Of a stretch of DNA of 64,000 nt, positions 34,342 through 43,275 are shown in pieces. Below the pieces are notes generated by a model. It did no database searches. It was given only the letters and a program-made list of their open reading frames with translations, and was not told the origin of the DNA. Within the stretch, counting starts at the first letter, position 1, and every line of letters begins with the position of its first letter. Made by a program: the position numbers and the translations under genes. The DNA comes from Kaistia sp. 32K (GTDB lineage Bacteria > Pseudomonadota > Alphaproteobacteria > Rhizobiales > Kaistiaceae). The DNA lies in NCBI RefSeq assembly GCF_016629525.1, contig NZ_AP024269.1:744001-808000 (forward strand). The letters are read 5' to 3'.

Positions 34342-35636
34342 TCCCCCGTCTCGATATCGGCTCGCTCGACGAGCTCGAACTCGATCCGTCCACCAAGGGC
34401 CTGCCCTTCGACGCGCCGCGTCTGACCGTCGGCGACGTCGCGCTGCAGGGCTGGAGCCTGCTTGACGGCGACCTGCCGCTGCCCGTCGCCGTCATCCGCC
34501 AGGATGTCGTGGCGGCGAACAGCGCCTGGATGAGCGCCTTCACCGCCGGGAACGATCTCGTCATCGCGCCGCACGGCAAGACGACGATGTCGCCGCAATT
34601 GTTCGACCTGCAGATCGCCGACGGCGCCTGGGCGATCACGGCGGCGACGCTGCAGCAGGTCGGGGTCTGCCGCCGTTTCGGCGTCAAGCGGGTTCTGCTC
34701 GCCAACCAGCCGGTCGGCGGCCAGGCGATCGACGCCTGTTTTCGCGCGCTGAAGGGCGACGACGCGATCGAGCTCTATTGCCTGGCCGACAGCCTCGACG
34801 GCGTCGCCATGCTGGCCGAAGGGGCGCTTCGCAACCCGCCGCCGGCCGAAAATCCGCTGCGCATCCTCGTCGAGATGGGGTTTCCGGGCGGCCGGACGGG
34901 CGTGCGTTCGCGCGCCGGCGCACTGGAGATCGCCCGCGCCGTCGCGGCGGCGCCGGGGCTGGAACTGGCGGGTTTCGAGTGCTTCGAGGGCATGCTGCCG
35001 ACGCCGGAAACGGCGGACGGTCTGATCGACGACGTCGCCGAGACGGCGCTGATGGCGCTGGAGCAGGGGCTCTATGCCTCGCCGGCGCCGATGGTCATCA
35101 GCGCCGGCGGCTCGGCCTTCTTCGACCGGGTCGTCGAGCGCTTCAACCGCGTCGCCTTCCCGCATCCGGTGCTGCGCGTGCTGCGCTCGGGCTGCTATCT
35201 GACGCACGACTCGATCGCCTATGCGGCGGCGTTCCGGCGCATCGTCAGCGAGACAACGCTGAAGCTGCCCGAGGGCGGGCTGGAGCCGGCGCTCGAGGTC
35301 TGGGCGATGGTGCAATCGCGCCCGGAGGCCGGCCGGACCATGCTCACCATGGGCAAGCGCGACGTCAGCCACGACGCCGGACTGCCGGTGCCGCTCTTCT
35401 GGTATCGCCCGGACGGCAGCATGACGGCGCCCGCCGAGATGCCGCCCGGCCACGAGGTCGTGGCGCTCAACGATCAGCATTGTCATCTGGTGACGCCGGA
35501 GGACAGTCCGCTAAAGCCGGGCGACATGGTCGGCTTCGGCATCAGCCATCCCTGCACCACCTTCGACAAATGGTCGATCCTGATGCTGGTCGACGAGAAC
35601 TACCGCGTCACCGGCGGTCTGAAGACGTTCTTCTGA
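34332..35636 (+). CDS. Fold-type III PLP enzyme, D-serine dehydratase/D-threonine aldolase family
   Basis: 434 residues from ATG 34332, overlapping the M81 gene. The alanine-racemase-type barrel has the PLP lysine in APHGKTTMSP (K83) and the phosphate/ring region LVEMGFPGGRTGVRS. The C-terminal D-Ser_dehydrat domain ends with SHPCTTFDKW, an H-x-C pair like the zinc site of eukaryotic D-serine dehydratase. It should act on a D-amino acid with a 3-hydroxyl. The enamine product of such a dehydratase is a RidA substrate, and RidA is encoded 4 kb away. Substrate not readable. Confidence 0.87.
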   Translation: MALIPRLDIGSLDELELDPSTKGLPFDAPRLTVGDVALQGWSLLDGDLPLPVAVIRQDVVAANSAWMSAFTAGNDLVIAPHGKTTMSPQLFDLQIADGAWAITAATLQQVGVCRRFGVKRVLLANQPVGGQAIDACFRALKGDDAIELYCLADSLDGVAMLAEGALRNPPPAENPLRILVEMGFPGGRTGVRSRAGALEIARAVAAAPGLELAGFECFEGMLPTPETADGLIDDVAETALMALEQGLYASPAPMVISAGGSAFFDRVVERFNRVAFPHPVLRVLRSGCYLTHDSIAYAAAFRRIVSETTLKLPEGGLEPALEVWAMVQSRPEAGRTMLTMGKRDVSHDAGLPVPLFWYRPDGSMTAPAEMPPGHEVVALNDQHCHLVTPEDSPLKPGDMVGFGISHPCTTFDKWSILMLVDENYRVTGGLKTFF

Positions 35637-35674
35637 AGCGGATTCCGCCCCGAATTGTCTGGACTGTGAAAGTT

Positions 35675-35691
35675 GTTTCACGGAGCGAAAC
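35675..35691. promoter_or_regulatory. Inverted repeat GTTTC-ACGGAGC-GAAAC
   Basis: A perfect 5-7-5 repeat (extended arms GTTGTTTC/GAAACGAC with one mismatch) just upstream of a TTGACA at 35701. It resembles the sites near the IclR gene at 63 kb more than those near the IclR gene at 32 kb. Confidence 0.45.
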
Positions 35692-35700
35692 GACTTGGTG

Positions 35701-35727
35701 TTGACACGAAATGGGCCGGTTTATAGC
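35701..35727 (+). promoter_or_regulatory. Candidate promoter for M81 paralogue 3 and the peptide importer
   Basis: TTGACA (35701-35706) with TATAGC (35722-35727) after 15 bases. Consensus -35, but the spacing is short. It is preceded by the GTTTC-N7-GAAAC repeat. The 243-base gap here suggests a separate transcript start. Confidence 0.4.
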
Positions 35728-35879
35728 CTGACTATCAACAGGTTGCCTTACAATTCGCACCTCGGCCCGGATCGGGCCGGGTCTTATACTGGGCGTGTTG
35801 CGGTCTTCTTGGCTGCCGATTGAGCGCATCAGTGAATCTATTCGTCCGGGCCGGACAATAATTCTCATGGAGATTGACG

Positions 35880-37391
35880 TTGCGGATCGCAGTCATTCAC
35901 GTCGCGCAGGAAACCAACGACTTCAATCCGGTGCTGACCACGCTGGCTGACTATCAATCCTTCGGCATTTTCGAAGGGGCGGAGATCTTCGAGAAGCTGC
36001 GCGGCTTCGGCCAGATCGGCGGCCACATCCAGGCGATCGAGGAGAGCGGGCTCGAGATCGAGTCGATCCCGATCCTCCGCGCCTGGGCGGTGGCGGGCGG
36101 CCGCATTTCGGCCGAGGCGTTTCAGTTCTTCCAGGACAGGATCCGCGCCGGCCTGCTCGCGGCGGGCCAAATCGACGGCCTGGCGCTGCAGTTGCACGGC
36201 GCCTGTTCGGCCGAGGGCGTCGACGATGTCGAGGGCGCGCAGATTGCGCTCTGCCGCGAGATCCTCGGTCCCGACGTGCCGATCGTGCTCGGCCTCGATC
36301 ACCACGCCAACGTCACCCAGAAGATCATCGACAACGCGACCGCCATCGTCGGCCATCGCACCCAGCCGCATGATCCCTACGACACCGGCCTGATCGGCAC
36401 CAAGCTGCTGCTGCGCATCCTGACCGAGGGCCTCAAGCCGGTGACGGCCTGGCGCAAGATCCCCCTGGTGTCGCATCAGGAGCAGTTCCTGACCTCGCAG
36501 GGGCCGATGAAAATCTGGTTCGACGCCGCGCGCGCTGTCGAGGCGGATGCCCGCGTGTTGCAGGCGTCGAACTATCCGATGCAGCCCTGGCTCGACGTCG
36601 CCGAGGGCGGCTGGTCGGTCATCGTCGTCACCGACAACGACCCCGAACTGGCGGAAAAGCTGGCCGATGATCTCGCCGATCTCTGCTGGTCGCTGCGCGA
36701 TGATTTCCAGATCCGCGAGGCTGTTCCCGTCGACGAGGCGGTCCGGCTGGCCGACGCGGCGCCCGGGCTCGTCGTCCTGAGCGACACCGGCGACACCGTG
36801 TTCGGCGGCGCTGCCGGCGACAGCAACCTGCTGCTCGAAGCCTTGCTCCGCCTCAAAATCAGCAAGCGCGCGCTGGTGCCGCTGATCTCGCCGCAGGCAG
36901 CAGCAAAGCTGGTCGCGGCGGGCGAGGGCGCCAGGGTGACGCTGCCGCTCGGCGGCGACGCGGCGACGGAGTTCTTCACCCCGCTCGAGGTGACCGGCAC
37001 GGTTCGCAAGGTCGGCGGCGGCGTCGTCGTGCTCGACGACTACAACCAGCAGGGCGACGTCGATCTCGGCCCGTCCGTGATCTTCGACGTCGGCAACGTC
37101 ACGCTGATGATCACCACCCTGCGCGGCGTCGCCGGCAATGTTCCCGGCGTCTATCGCGCCATGGGCATCGAGCCTGGGGACTACGGTATCGTCGTGCTGA
37201 AGACGGCGTCCAACTTCCAGTATTTCGCGCCGATCGCGCCGAAGGTGGTCCGCGCCGATACGCGCGGGCCCGGCCAGTCCGACGTCTTCACGCTGCCCTG
37301 GAAGCGGATTCCACGCCCGATCTACCCGATCGAGACGTTCGAACACTGGCGCGAACACTCGTCGCAGCCGGGCGGGCAGGGCGGCGCCTGA
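35880..37391 (+). CDS. M81-family metallohydrolase (MlrC-like), paralogue 3
   Basis: 503 residues from TTG 35880, chosen because GGAGA ends six bases upstream; a TTG at 35874 is in frame, and the ATG at 35867 is not. D140 and H142 in LGLDHHAN and H164 in RTQPHDPYD give the metal site. The third motif reads QPHDP where paralogues 1 and 2 read PHTD, so this is a different subgroup. LQLHGACSAEGVDDVEGA and GGAAGDSN match the family. It precedes an oligopeptide importer by 60 bases, suggesting the imported compound is its substrate. Confidence 0.87.
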   Translation: MRIAVIHVAQETNDFNPVLTTLADYQSFGIFEGAEIFEKLRGFGQIGGHIQAIEESGLEIESIPILRAWAVAGGRISAEAFQFFQDRIRAGLLAAGQIDGLALQLHGACSAEGVDDVEGAQIALCREILGPDVPIVLGLDHHANVTQKIIDNATAIVGHRTQPHDPYDTGLIGTKLLLRILTEGLKPVTAWRKIPLVSHQEQFLTSQGPMKIWFDAARAVEADARVLQASNYPMQPWLDVAEGGWSVIVVTDNDPELAEKLADDLADLCWSLRDDFQIREAVPVDEAVRLADAAPGLVVLSDTGDTVFGGAAGDSNLLLEALLRLKISKRALVPLISPQAAAKLVAAGEGARVTLPLGGDAATEFFTPLEVTGTVRKVGGGVVVLDDYNQQGDVDLGPSVIFDVGNVTLMITTLRGVAGNVPGVYRAMGIEPGDYGIVVLKTASNFQYFAPIAPKVVRADTRGPGQSDVFTLPWKRIPRPIYPIETFEHWREHSSQPGGQGGA

Positions 37392-37404
37392 GCGGCAGCA
37401 TCCC

Positions 37405-37421
37405 GTTAACGCTTCGTTAAC
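37405..37421. promoter_or_regulatory. Paired GTTAAC motifs before the peptide-binding-protein gene
   Basis: GTTAAC-GCTTC-GTTAAC is symmetrical and lies between the M81 stop and the binding-protein start. It could be an operator or a small hairpin; there is no T-run. Confidence 0.3.
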
Positions 37422-37451
37422 CCAGACATACACCAAGGGGGGAACACCAGC

Positions 37452-39017
37452 ATGAAGACGACCTTATTTCGGACACTCCGGCGGCTGGGGTTCCTGTTTC
37501 TCGCCGCAACGGCGCCCGTCGCCGTCGGCGGCGCCGGCTGGATCGCTCCGGCGCAGGCCGAGGAGGCGGCGCTGAAGGGCGGTACGCTCCGCGTCGCCGT
37601 GCTCGCGGACCTGACCAATTTCGATCCGCAGCAGTTCTCGACGGTGAACTTCCACCTGATCAAGAACCTCTATGACAGCCTGATCGAATACACGCCCGAG
37701 GGCGAGGCGGTGCCGAGCCTGGCGACCGCCTGGACCATTGCGCCTGACAACCAGTCGGTGACCGTGACGCTGCGCGACGACGTCACCTTCCACAGCGGCG
37801 CCAAGCTGACCTCGGCCGATGTCGCGGCGACGCTCGCCAAGGCGGCCGATCCCGATCGCGGCAAGAACGTCTACGCCACCATGTCGATCGTTAGGGATTG
37901 GGTGACGCCGGACGACCAGACCATCACCATCAACTTCAAGGCGCCGGTGCCGGCGCGCCAGATCACCGACCTCCTGCAGTTCACGATCCCGATCGAGGCC
38001 AAGGGCATCGACACCGTCGAGACCGTGCCGGCCGGAACCGGCGCCTACATGCTGGAGAGCCGCACTGTCGGCCAGGGCCTGTCGCTCAAGGCCAATCCGA
38101 ACTACTGGCGCAAGGGCCAGCCGGTCGCCGAGAAGGTCGACTTCACGATCTTCAGCGAGGACTCGTCCGCCAGCGCCGCGCTCGAATCCGGCGCCATCGA
38201 CCTGATCTATGGCGGTTCCTCGCGCAGCGCCGTGCGCCTCAAGGACGCCGGCTACCAAATCCTGCGCGGGCCGGGCCCGCTCGTGCAGGTGTTTCGCATC
38301 AACTCGACCCGCGGCCCGTTCCAGAACGCCAAGTTCCGCCAGGCCTTCAACCATCTGATGGACCGCGAAGGCATGCTGCGGGTCGGCTACGCCGGCCTCG
38401 GCGAAGTCGTCGCCCTGCCATGGGCGCCCGCAAGCCCGGCCTATGACGCGGCCTACACGGCCGAGTTCGCCTATGACCTCGACAAGGCCAAGGAACTGCT
38501 CGCGGCTTCCGGGCTCACCCCGGCCGAGATGAGCAACTGGAAGATGCTGGTCTGGGGCAGCGACGAGCCGAGCGTCGTCTTGAGCCAGATCGCGCAGAGC
38601 GCGCTGGCCGAGGTCGGCATCAACATCGAGCTCGATGTGCGCCAGGGCGCCGAATATACCGAGGCGCAGCTCGCCGGCGATTACGACACCACCTTCGGCG
38701 CCGTCGGCAACGTGCAGAAGTTCCCCTCCCGCGTCGCCACCAACAGCATCTACCGCGTCGTCAAGAATCCGGTGCTGAAGGATCCGCATCCCCATCCCGA
38801 CTATGTCGACGCCATCAACCGCGTGAACACGACCTCGGGTCCGGAAGCCGATGTGAAGGCGGCCTACGACAATCTGAACCGCGTCCTCGTGACCGATGCT
38901 TTCGCCGTGCCGATCAATTCCTACGACACCGGCCTTGTCGTCGCCGCGCCGAACCTCGGCGGTCTCGCGCTCGATATCGACAATCTGTTCGTCGCGCGCA
39001 CGGTGGGCTTCCAGTGA
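37452..39017 (+). CDS. Peptide/opine ABC transporter substrate-binding protein (family 5)
   Basis: 521 residues. Signal peptide starts MKTTLFRTLRRLGFLFLAAT and is cleaved about residue 36 (AQA|EE). Family-5 DppA/OppA fold: GGTLRVAVLADLTNFDPQQF, YDSLIEYTPEGEAVPSLATAW, ALESGAIDLIYGG and FRINSTRGPFQNAKFRQAFNH. The AAGGGGGG ribosome site is strong. Its TGA overlaps the next ATG (TGATG). It binds a di- or oligopeptide or similar compound; the adjacent M81 and PLP genes hint at a modified amino-acid derivative. Confidence 0.92.
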   Translation: MKTTLFRTLRRLGFLFLAATAPVAVGGAGWIAPAQAEEAALKGGTLRVAVLADLTNFDPQQFSTVNFHLIKNLYDSLIEYTPEGEAVPSLATAWTIAPDNQSVTVTLRDDVTFHSGAKLTSADVAATLAKAADPDRGKNVYATMSIVRDWVTPDDQTITINFKAPVPARQITDLLQFTIPIEAKGIDTVETVPAGTGAYMLESRTVGQGLSLKANPNYWRKGQPVAEKVDFTIFSEDSSASAALESGAIDLIYGGSSRSAVRLKDAGYQILRGPGPLVQVFRINSTRGPFQNAKFRQAFNHLMDREGMLRVGYAGLGEVVALPWAPASPAYDAAYTAEFAYDLDKAKELLAASGLTPAEMSNWKMLVWGSDEPSVVLSQIAQSALAEVGINIELDVRQGAEYTEAQLAGDYDTTFGAVGNVQKFPSRVATNSIYRVVKNPVLKDPHPHPDYVDAINRVNTTSGPEADVKAAYDNLNRVLVTDAFAVPINSYDTGLVVAAPNLGGLALDIDNLFVARTVGFQ

Positions 39018-41116
39018 TGCAGGCAGGCACCGACGCCCCGCCGGCAAGTCCACGCGCGATCGACCCGGTTCTCTCCGTCCGGGGACTGAAGGTGGATTTC
39101 GGCGGCGAGGCGCGTTCGGTGCCTGTCGTCCGGGGTGTCGATTTCGACGTCTTCCCGAATGAAGTGCTCTGCATCGTCGGCGAGTCCGGCTCGGGCAAGA
39201 GCGTCACATCCCTCGCGGTCACCGGCCTTCTGTCGGAGACCGCGCGGGTCCATGGATCGATCCGGCTTTGCGGCATCGACGTCACTACCGCCGCTCCGGA
39301 AACGCTGCGCCAGATGCGCGGCCGCGATGTCGGCTTCATCTTCCAGGACCCGACGACGACGCTCAATCCGGTGCTCACCGTCGGCCGTCAGATCACCGAG
39401 GGCGAGGTCGCGCATGGCAGGCTGAGGAAGGCCGACGCCCATGCCCGCGCCGCGGAACTGCTGCGCGAGGTCGACATCGCCGATCCCGAGGGTAGGGCGG
39501 GGCAATATCCGCACCAGTTCTCCGGCGGCATGCGCCAGCGCGCCGTCATCGCCATGGCGATGGCCGGCCAGCCGAAGCTGATCATCGCCGACGAGCCGAC
39601 CACCGCGCTCGACGTCACCGTGCAGGCGCAGGTGCTCGCCGTTCTGGCGCGCCGCCAGGCGGAGCTGGGCTCGGCGGTCATCCTGATCACGCATGATCTC
39701 GGCATCGTCGCCGAGGTGGCCGACCGCGTCGCCGTCATGTATGGCGGCCGCATCGTCGAGACCGCGCCGGTCGCCGAGATCTTTGCCAGCCCGCGCCATC
39801 CCTATACGAGGGCGTTGCTGCGCAGCGTTCCGCGCATCGACACGTCGGACTCGCGGCTCGATCCGATCCCCGGCCAGCCGCCGATCCCGGGCGCGCTGCC
39901 GAAGGGCTGCGCCTTCCAGCCGCGCTGCGCCGTCGGCCGCGACCAGCCGCTCTGCATTGCCGAGGAGCCGTCGCTCAGCGCCGTCGGCGACAACCGCCAG
40001 TCGGCCTGCCATTTCGCCGAGAAGCTTCCGGCCGAGACGATCGCCGCCGAACCGCGCATCCACGCCGAAGCGCCGGCGTCGAAGCCCGAACCGCTGCTCG
40101 CCGTCGAAGGGCTGAAGGTGCATTTTCCGGTCAAGACCGGCGTGCTCCGCCGCACCACCGGCTGGGTCAAGGCCGTCGACGGCGTCAGCCTCTCGGTCAA
40201 TCCGGGCGAGACGGTCAGCCTGGTCGGCGAGTCCGGCTGCGGCAAGACGACGACCGGCCGCGCCATCATGGGCCTGATCCAGGCGACAGGCGGCAGCATC
40301 CGCTTCGCCGGCCGCTCGATCCGCGATCTCGACGGCGGCGCGATGCGCAAGGCGCGGCGCGAGATGCAGTACGTGTTCCAGGATCCCTATGCCTCGCTGA
40401 ACCCGGTGAAGTCGGTCGAGGACATCGTCGCCGAGCCGCTCCGGATTCATGGCATCTACGACGAGATGGGCGGCGCGCGTCGCATCGCCGAATTGTTCGA
40501 CATGGTCGGCCTGTCGCGCACCATGCTCGGCCGATTCCCGAGCGAATTCTCCGGCGGCCAGAAGCAGCGGATCGGCATCGCCCGGGCGCTGGCGTTGCAG
40601 CCGAAGCTCCTGATCCTCGACGAGCCGGTGGCGGCGCTCGACGTCTCGATCCAGGCGCAGGTGATCAACCTGTTGCAGGATCTGCAGCGCGAGCTCGGCC
40701 TCGCCTACCTGTTCATCGCGCACAACCTCTCGGTCGTCCGCCACGTCTCCGACCGTGTCGCCGTCATGTATCTCGGCCGCATCGTCGAGGAGGGGACGCG
40801 CGACGGGCTCTACGACGCGCCGATCCATCCCTATACGCAGAGCCTGCTCTCGGCGGCGCCCGTGCCGGATCCGGCCGTGCGCGACACGCGGCGGCGCATT
40901 GTCCTCGAAGGCGAGATCCCCAACCCTGCCTCGCCGCCCACCGGCTGTACCTTCCATCCGCGCTGCTGCCGCGCCACTCCGCTCTGCTCGGCCGAGGCGC
41001 CGATATTCGGGCGCCATCCGGGCTTCGCGACGCGGACGGCCTGCCATCACGCGGGGCCGCTCGCCGCGGGCCATCGCAACATCTTCGCCCCGGCCGCCCT
41101 GGAGGCCGCGTCGTGA
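39017..41116 (+). CDS. Fused dipeptide ABC transporter ATPase (DppD-DppF in one chain)
   Basis: 699 residues with two complete ATPases. First half: GESGSGKS, FSGGMRQRAVIAMAMA, LIIADEPTTALD, then the Cys motif GCAFQPRCAVGRDQPLC about residue 295-315. Second half: GESGCGKT, FSGGQKQRIGIARALA, LLILDEPVAALD, then GCTFHPRCCRATPLC. The Cys motif is the oligopeptide-transporter C-terminal domain, here present in both halves. ATG 39017 overlaps the preceding stop; a GTG at 39014 is possible. It serves the two permeases that follow. Confidence 0.93.
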   Translation: MQAGTDAPPASPRAIDPVLSVRGLKVDFGGEARSVPVVRGVDFDVFPNEVLCIVGESGSGKSVTSLAVTGLLSETARVHGSIRLCGIDVTTAAPETLRQMRGRDVGFIFQDPTTTLNPVLTVGRQITEGEVAHGRLRKADAHARAAELLREVDIADPEGRAGQYPHQFSGGMRQRAVIAMAMAGQPKLIIADEPTTALDVTVQAQVLAVLARRQAELGSAVILITHDLGIVAEVADRVAVMYGGRIVETAPVAEIFASPRHPYTRALLRSVPRIDTSDSRLDPIPGQPPIPGALPKGCAFQPRCAVGRDQPLCIAEEPSLSAVGDNRQSACHFAEKLPAETIAAEPRIHAEAPASKPEPLLAVEGLKVHFPVKTGVLRRTTGWVKAVDGVSLSVNPGETVSLVGESGCGKTTTGRAIMGLIQATGGSIRFAGRSIRDLDGGAMRKARREMQYVFQDPYASLNPVKSVEDIVAEPLRIHGIYDEMGGARRIAELFDMVGLSRTMLGRFPSEFSGGQKQRIGIARALALQPKLLILDEPVAALDVSIQAQVINLLQDLQRELGLAYLFIAHNLSVVRHVSDRVAVMYLGRIVEEGTRDGLYDAPIHPYTQSLLSAAPVPDPAVRDTRRRIVLEGEIPNPASPPTGCTFHPRCCRATPLCSAEAPIFGRHPGFATRTACHHAGPLAAGHRNIFAPAALEAAS

Positions 41117-41994
41117 GCCGGTTCCTTCGCAAGACGCTTTCGATCCTCGGCCGGCTGATGGCGAGCAAGGGCTCGGCGCTCGCGCTGATCTTCCTGGTCG
41201 TCGTCACCCTCCTGGCTGTGTTCGCCGATTTCCTGCCGTTGAACCCGGTGGCGCAGAAGCTCGCCAATGCGCTGAAGGGGCCGTCCGCGACCAACTGGTT
41301 CGGCACCGACGAGCTCGGCCGCGACATCCTCGCTCGCGTCGTCTTCGGCGCGCGCACCTCGCTGATGACGGCCGGCGGCGCGGTGGCGATCGCGGCGCTG
41401 GTCGGCGTCCCGATCGGCCTCGTCGCCGGCTTCTTCGGCGGCTGGCGCGACGCCGCGCTGATGCGGCTCGTCGACGTGCTGCTGGCGCTGCCGGCGATCC
41501 TCTTCGCCATGGCGATGATCGCCGTGCTCGGCCGCAGCCAGGCGGCGGCGCTGATCGCGGTCGGCCTGACCGGCATTCCGAGCTTCGCCCGCATCACCCG
41601 GGCGCAGGTCCTGACGCTTCGCAAGCGCGATTTCGTCACCGCCGTCGAAGCGTTTGGCGGCAGCGCGACCTACAACATGTTCCGCACCATCCTGCCGAAC
41701 TCGTGGAGCCCGATCTTCGTGCAAATCGTCGTGCTCTGCTCGGTCGCGATCCTGCTCGAGGCGGCGCTCTCCTTCCTCGGCGTCGGCGTGCCGCCGCCGA
41801 CCCCGAGCTGGGGCGAGATGCTGCGGACGGGAAAATCCTACCTGCATGAGGCGCCGTATTACGCCGTGCTGCCCGGCATCGTGCTGACGCTCACCATCCT
41901 CTCCTTCGACGTGCTGGGCCGCGCGCTTTCCGGCCTGCTCGAAGGCCGCCGCGATGTCGTCATCGCCCCGAAGGCCGAAGAGGTGACGTCATGA
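41113..41994 (+). CDS. Dipeptide ABC transporter permease (DppC-like)
   Basis: 293 residues from GTG 41113, overlapping the ATPase stop by four bases (GTGA). N-terminal span ALALIFLVVVTLLAVFADFL, the family motif FGTDELGRDILARVVFGARTS, and the loop AVEAFGGSATYNMFRTILPN. The conserved LSFLGVGVPPPTPSWGEML is present. Usual length for DppC. Confidence 0.93.
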   Translation: MSRFLRKTLSILGRLMASKGSALALIFLVVVTLLAVFADFLPLNPVAQKLANALKGPSATNWFGTDELGRDILARVVFGARTSLMTAGGAVAIAALVGVPIGLVAGFFGGWRDAALMRLVDVLLALPAILFAMAMIAVLGRSQAAALIAVGLTGIPSFARITRAQVLTLRKRDFVTAVEAFGGSATYNMFRTILPNSWSPIFVQIVVLCSVAILLEAALSFLGVGVPPPTPSWGEMLRTGKSYLHEAPYYAVLPGIVLTLTILSFDVLGRALSGLLEGRRDVVIAPKAEEVTS

Positions 41995-42938
41995 TCGGCT
42001 TCGTGCTCCGCCGTCTGCTGCAACTGGTGCCGGTGCTGCTCCTCGCCTCGATGGGCATCTGGGCGATGATCTACGCGGTGCCGGGCGGGCCGATCGGCGC
42101 GCTCGCCGGCGAAAACGCCAGCCCCGAGCAGATCGCCGCCGCGACCGCCCAGTTCGGCCTCGACCGGCCGGTGCTGGTGCAATATGCGGAATGGCTCTGG
42201 AACGCGCTTCGCGGCGATTTCGGCATCTCGATCCGTGGCCGCGCGCCGGTGCTGGAGCTCATCGGCCAGCGCCTGCCGGCGACGCTGCAGCTCGCCGTCG
42301 CCGCGACGATCGTCTCGCTCGTCATCGGCATTCCGGTGGCGATCGCCAGTGCGCTGCGCCCCGGCTCCTGGCTCGACCGCGTGCTCTCCGGCTGGAGCGC
42401 CATGGCGCTCGGCGTGCCGACCTTCTGGCTCGGCATCCTGCTGATCCTCGTCTTCGCGGTGGAGCTGCGCTGGTTGCCTTCGGCCTCGACCTATGTGCCG
42501 TTCTGGGAAAACCCGATCGGCGCGCTGCGCAACGTGGCGCTGCCGGCGCTGACGCTCGGCATCTACGTGTCCGGCATCCTGGCCCGCTTCCTGCGCGCGT
42601 CGCTGGTCAGCGAACTCCGCGCCGACTATGTCCGCACGGCGCGCTCGAAGGGCCTGCCGGAGCGGCAGATCGTCGGCGTCCATGTGCTGCGCAACGCGCT
42701 GCTGCCCTTCATCACCATCGTCGGCCTGATGATGGCGAACTTCATCGGCGGCGCCGTCGTCACCGAGGCGGTGTTCACCTATCCCGGCATCGGCCGCCTG
42801 CTGATCCAGGCGATCTCGACGCGCGACTACCCGCTGATCCAGGGCTGCATCGTCGTCATCCTGATGCTCTACATCGCGATCAACCTCGCCGTCGACGTCC
42901 TCTACGCCTACATCGACCCGCGGATTGACTATCGGTGA
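41991..42938 (+). CDS. Dipeptide ABC transporter permease (DppB-like)
   Basis: 315 residues. Starts MIGFVLRRLLQLVPVLLLAS; contains FGLDRPVLVQYAEWLWNALRGDFG, LRADYVRTARSKGLPERQI and TEAVFTYPGIGRLL, all DppB signatures. Overlaps dppC by four bases. The operon order binding protein, ATPases, C, B is unusual; B before C is the norm. It ends before an extragenic repeat pair. Confidence 0.93.
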   Translation: MIGFVLRRLLQLVPVLLLASMGIWAMIYAVPGGPIGALAGENASPEQIAAATAQFGLDRPVLVQYAEWLWNALRGDFGISIRGRAPVLELIGQRLPATLQLAVAATIVSLVIGIPVAIASALRPGSWLDRVLSGWSAMALGVPTFWLGILLILVFAVELRWLPSASTYVPFWENPIGALRNVALPALTLGIYVSGILARFLRASLVSELRADYVRTARSKGLPERQIVGVHVLRNALLPFITIVGLMMANFIGGAVVTEAVFTYPGIGRLLIQAISTRDYPLIQGCIVVILMLYIAINLAVDVLYAYIDPRIDYR

Positions 42939-42982
42939 GGGGGGATCGCCGACTGCTTGCTCCGCTGCCGCCCCACGCTCGC

Positions 42983-43083
42983 CGTCATCCCGGGCTTGAC
43001 CCGGGATCCATAAAGCCGGGTTGGCCGACGCGCGAAATGCCGAGACCGCGGCTGCATGGATCCCCGCCTTCGCGGGGATGACG
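42983..43083. repeat. Extragenic repeat B, copy B0
   Basis: 101 bases bounded by CGTCATCC and GGATGACG. The left hairpin is CCCGGGCTTGACCCGGG and the right is CCCCGCCTTCGCGGGG, with GGATCCAT/ATGGATCC pairing inside. Same orientation as B1-B3. Confidence 0.9.
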
Positions 43084-43130
43084 GCCAGGGTTGAGCGGAC
43101 AATCGCGGTGGGACGGCATAGCCTCCCCAT

Positions 43131-43252
43131 CACCTCTCCCAGAGGGAGAGGTCGGCTCGAAGAGCCGGGTGAGGGGATGCGGCTTCTCCGGATGGGTCTG
43201 AACCCCTCACCCGCCGGCCTGCGGCCGTCGACCTCTCCCTATGGGAGAGGTG
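43131..43252 (-). repeat. Extragenic repeat A, copy A0 (inverted)
   Basis: 122 bases from CACCTCTCCC to GGGAGAGGTG, the reverse complement of copies A1-A4 with a few changes (GGGGATGCGGCTTCTCC in place of the array's GGGGTTGAGGCCTCTCC). Ends and internal arms (CCCCTCACCCG) can pair. Confidence 0.9.
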
Positions 43253-43275
43253 AGGTGGAGGACGCTGGAAGGAAC

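Larger units (their letters stand above)
42939..43275. other. Convergent intergenic region filled by repeats B0 and A0
   Basis: 337 bases between convergent stops. No gene. Nearly all of it is one copy each of the two extragenic repeats described separately. Their hairpins may end both transcripts. Confidence 0.8.

Noticed and set aside
30323..37391. Microcystin degradation cluster (mlrC hits)
   Set aside because: Family resemblance to MlrC only; no mlrA or mlrB gene nearby, and three paralogues with PLP and RidA partners point elsewhere.
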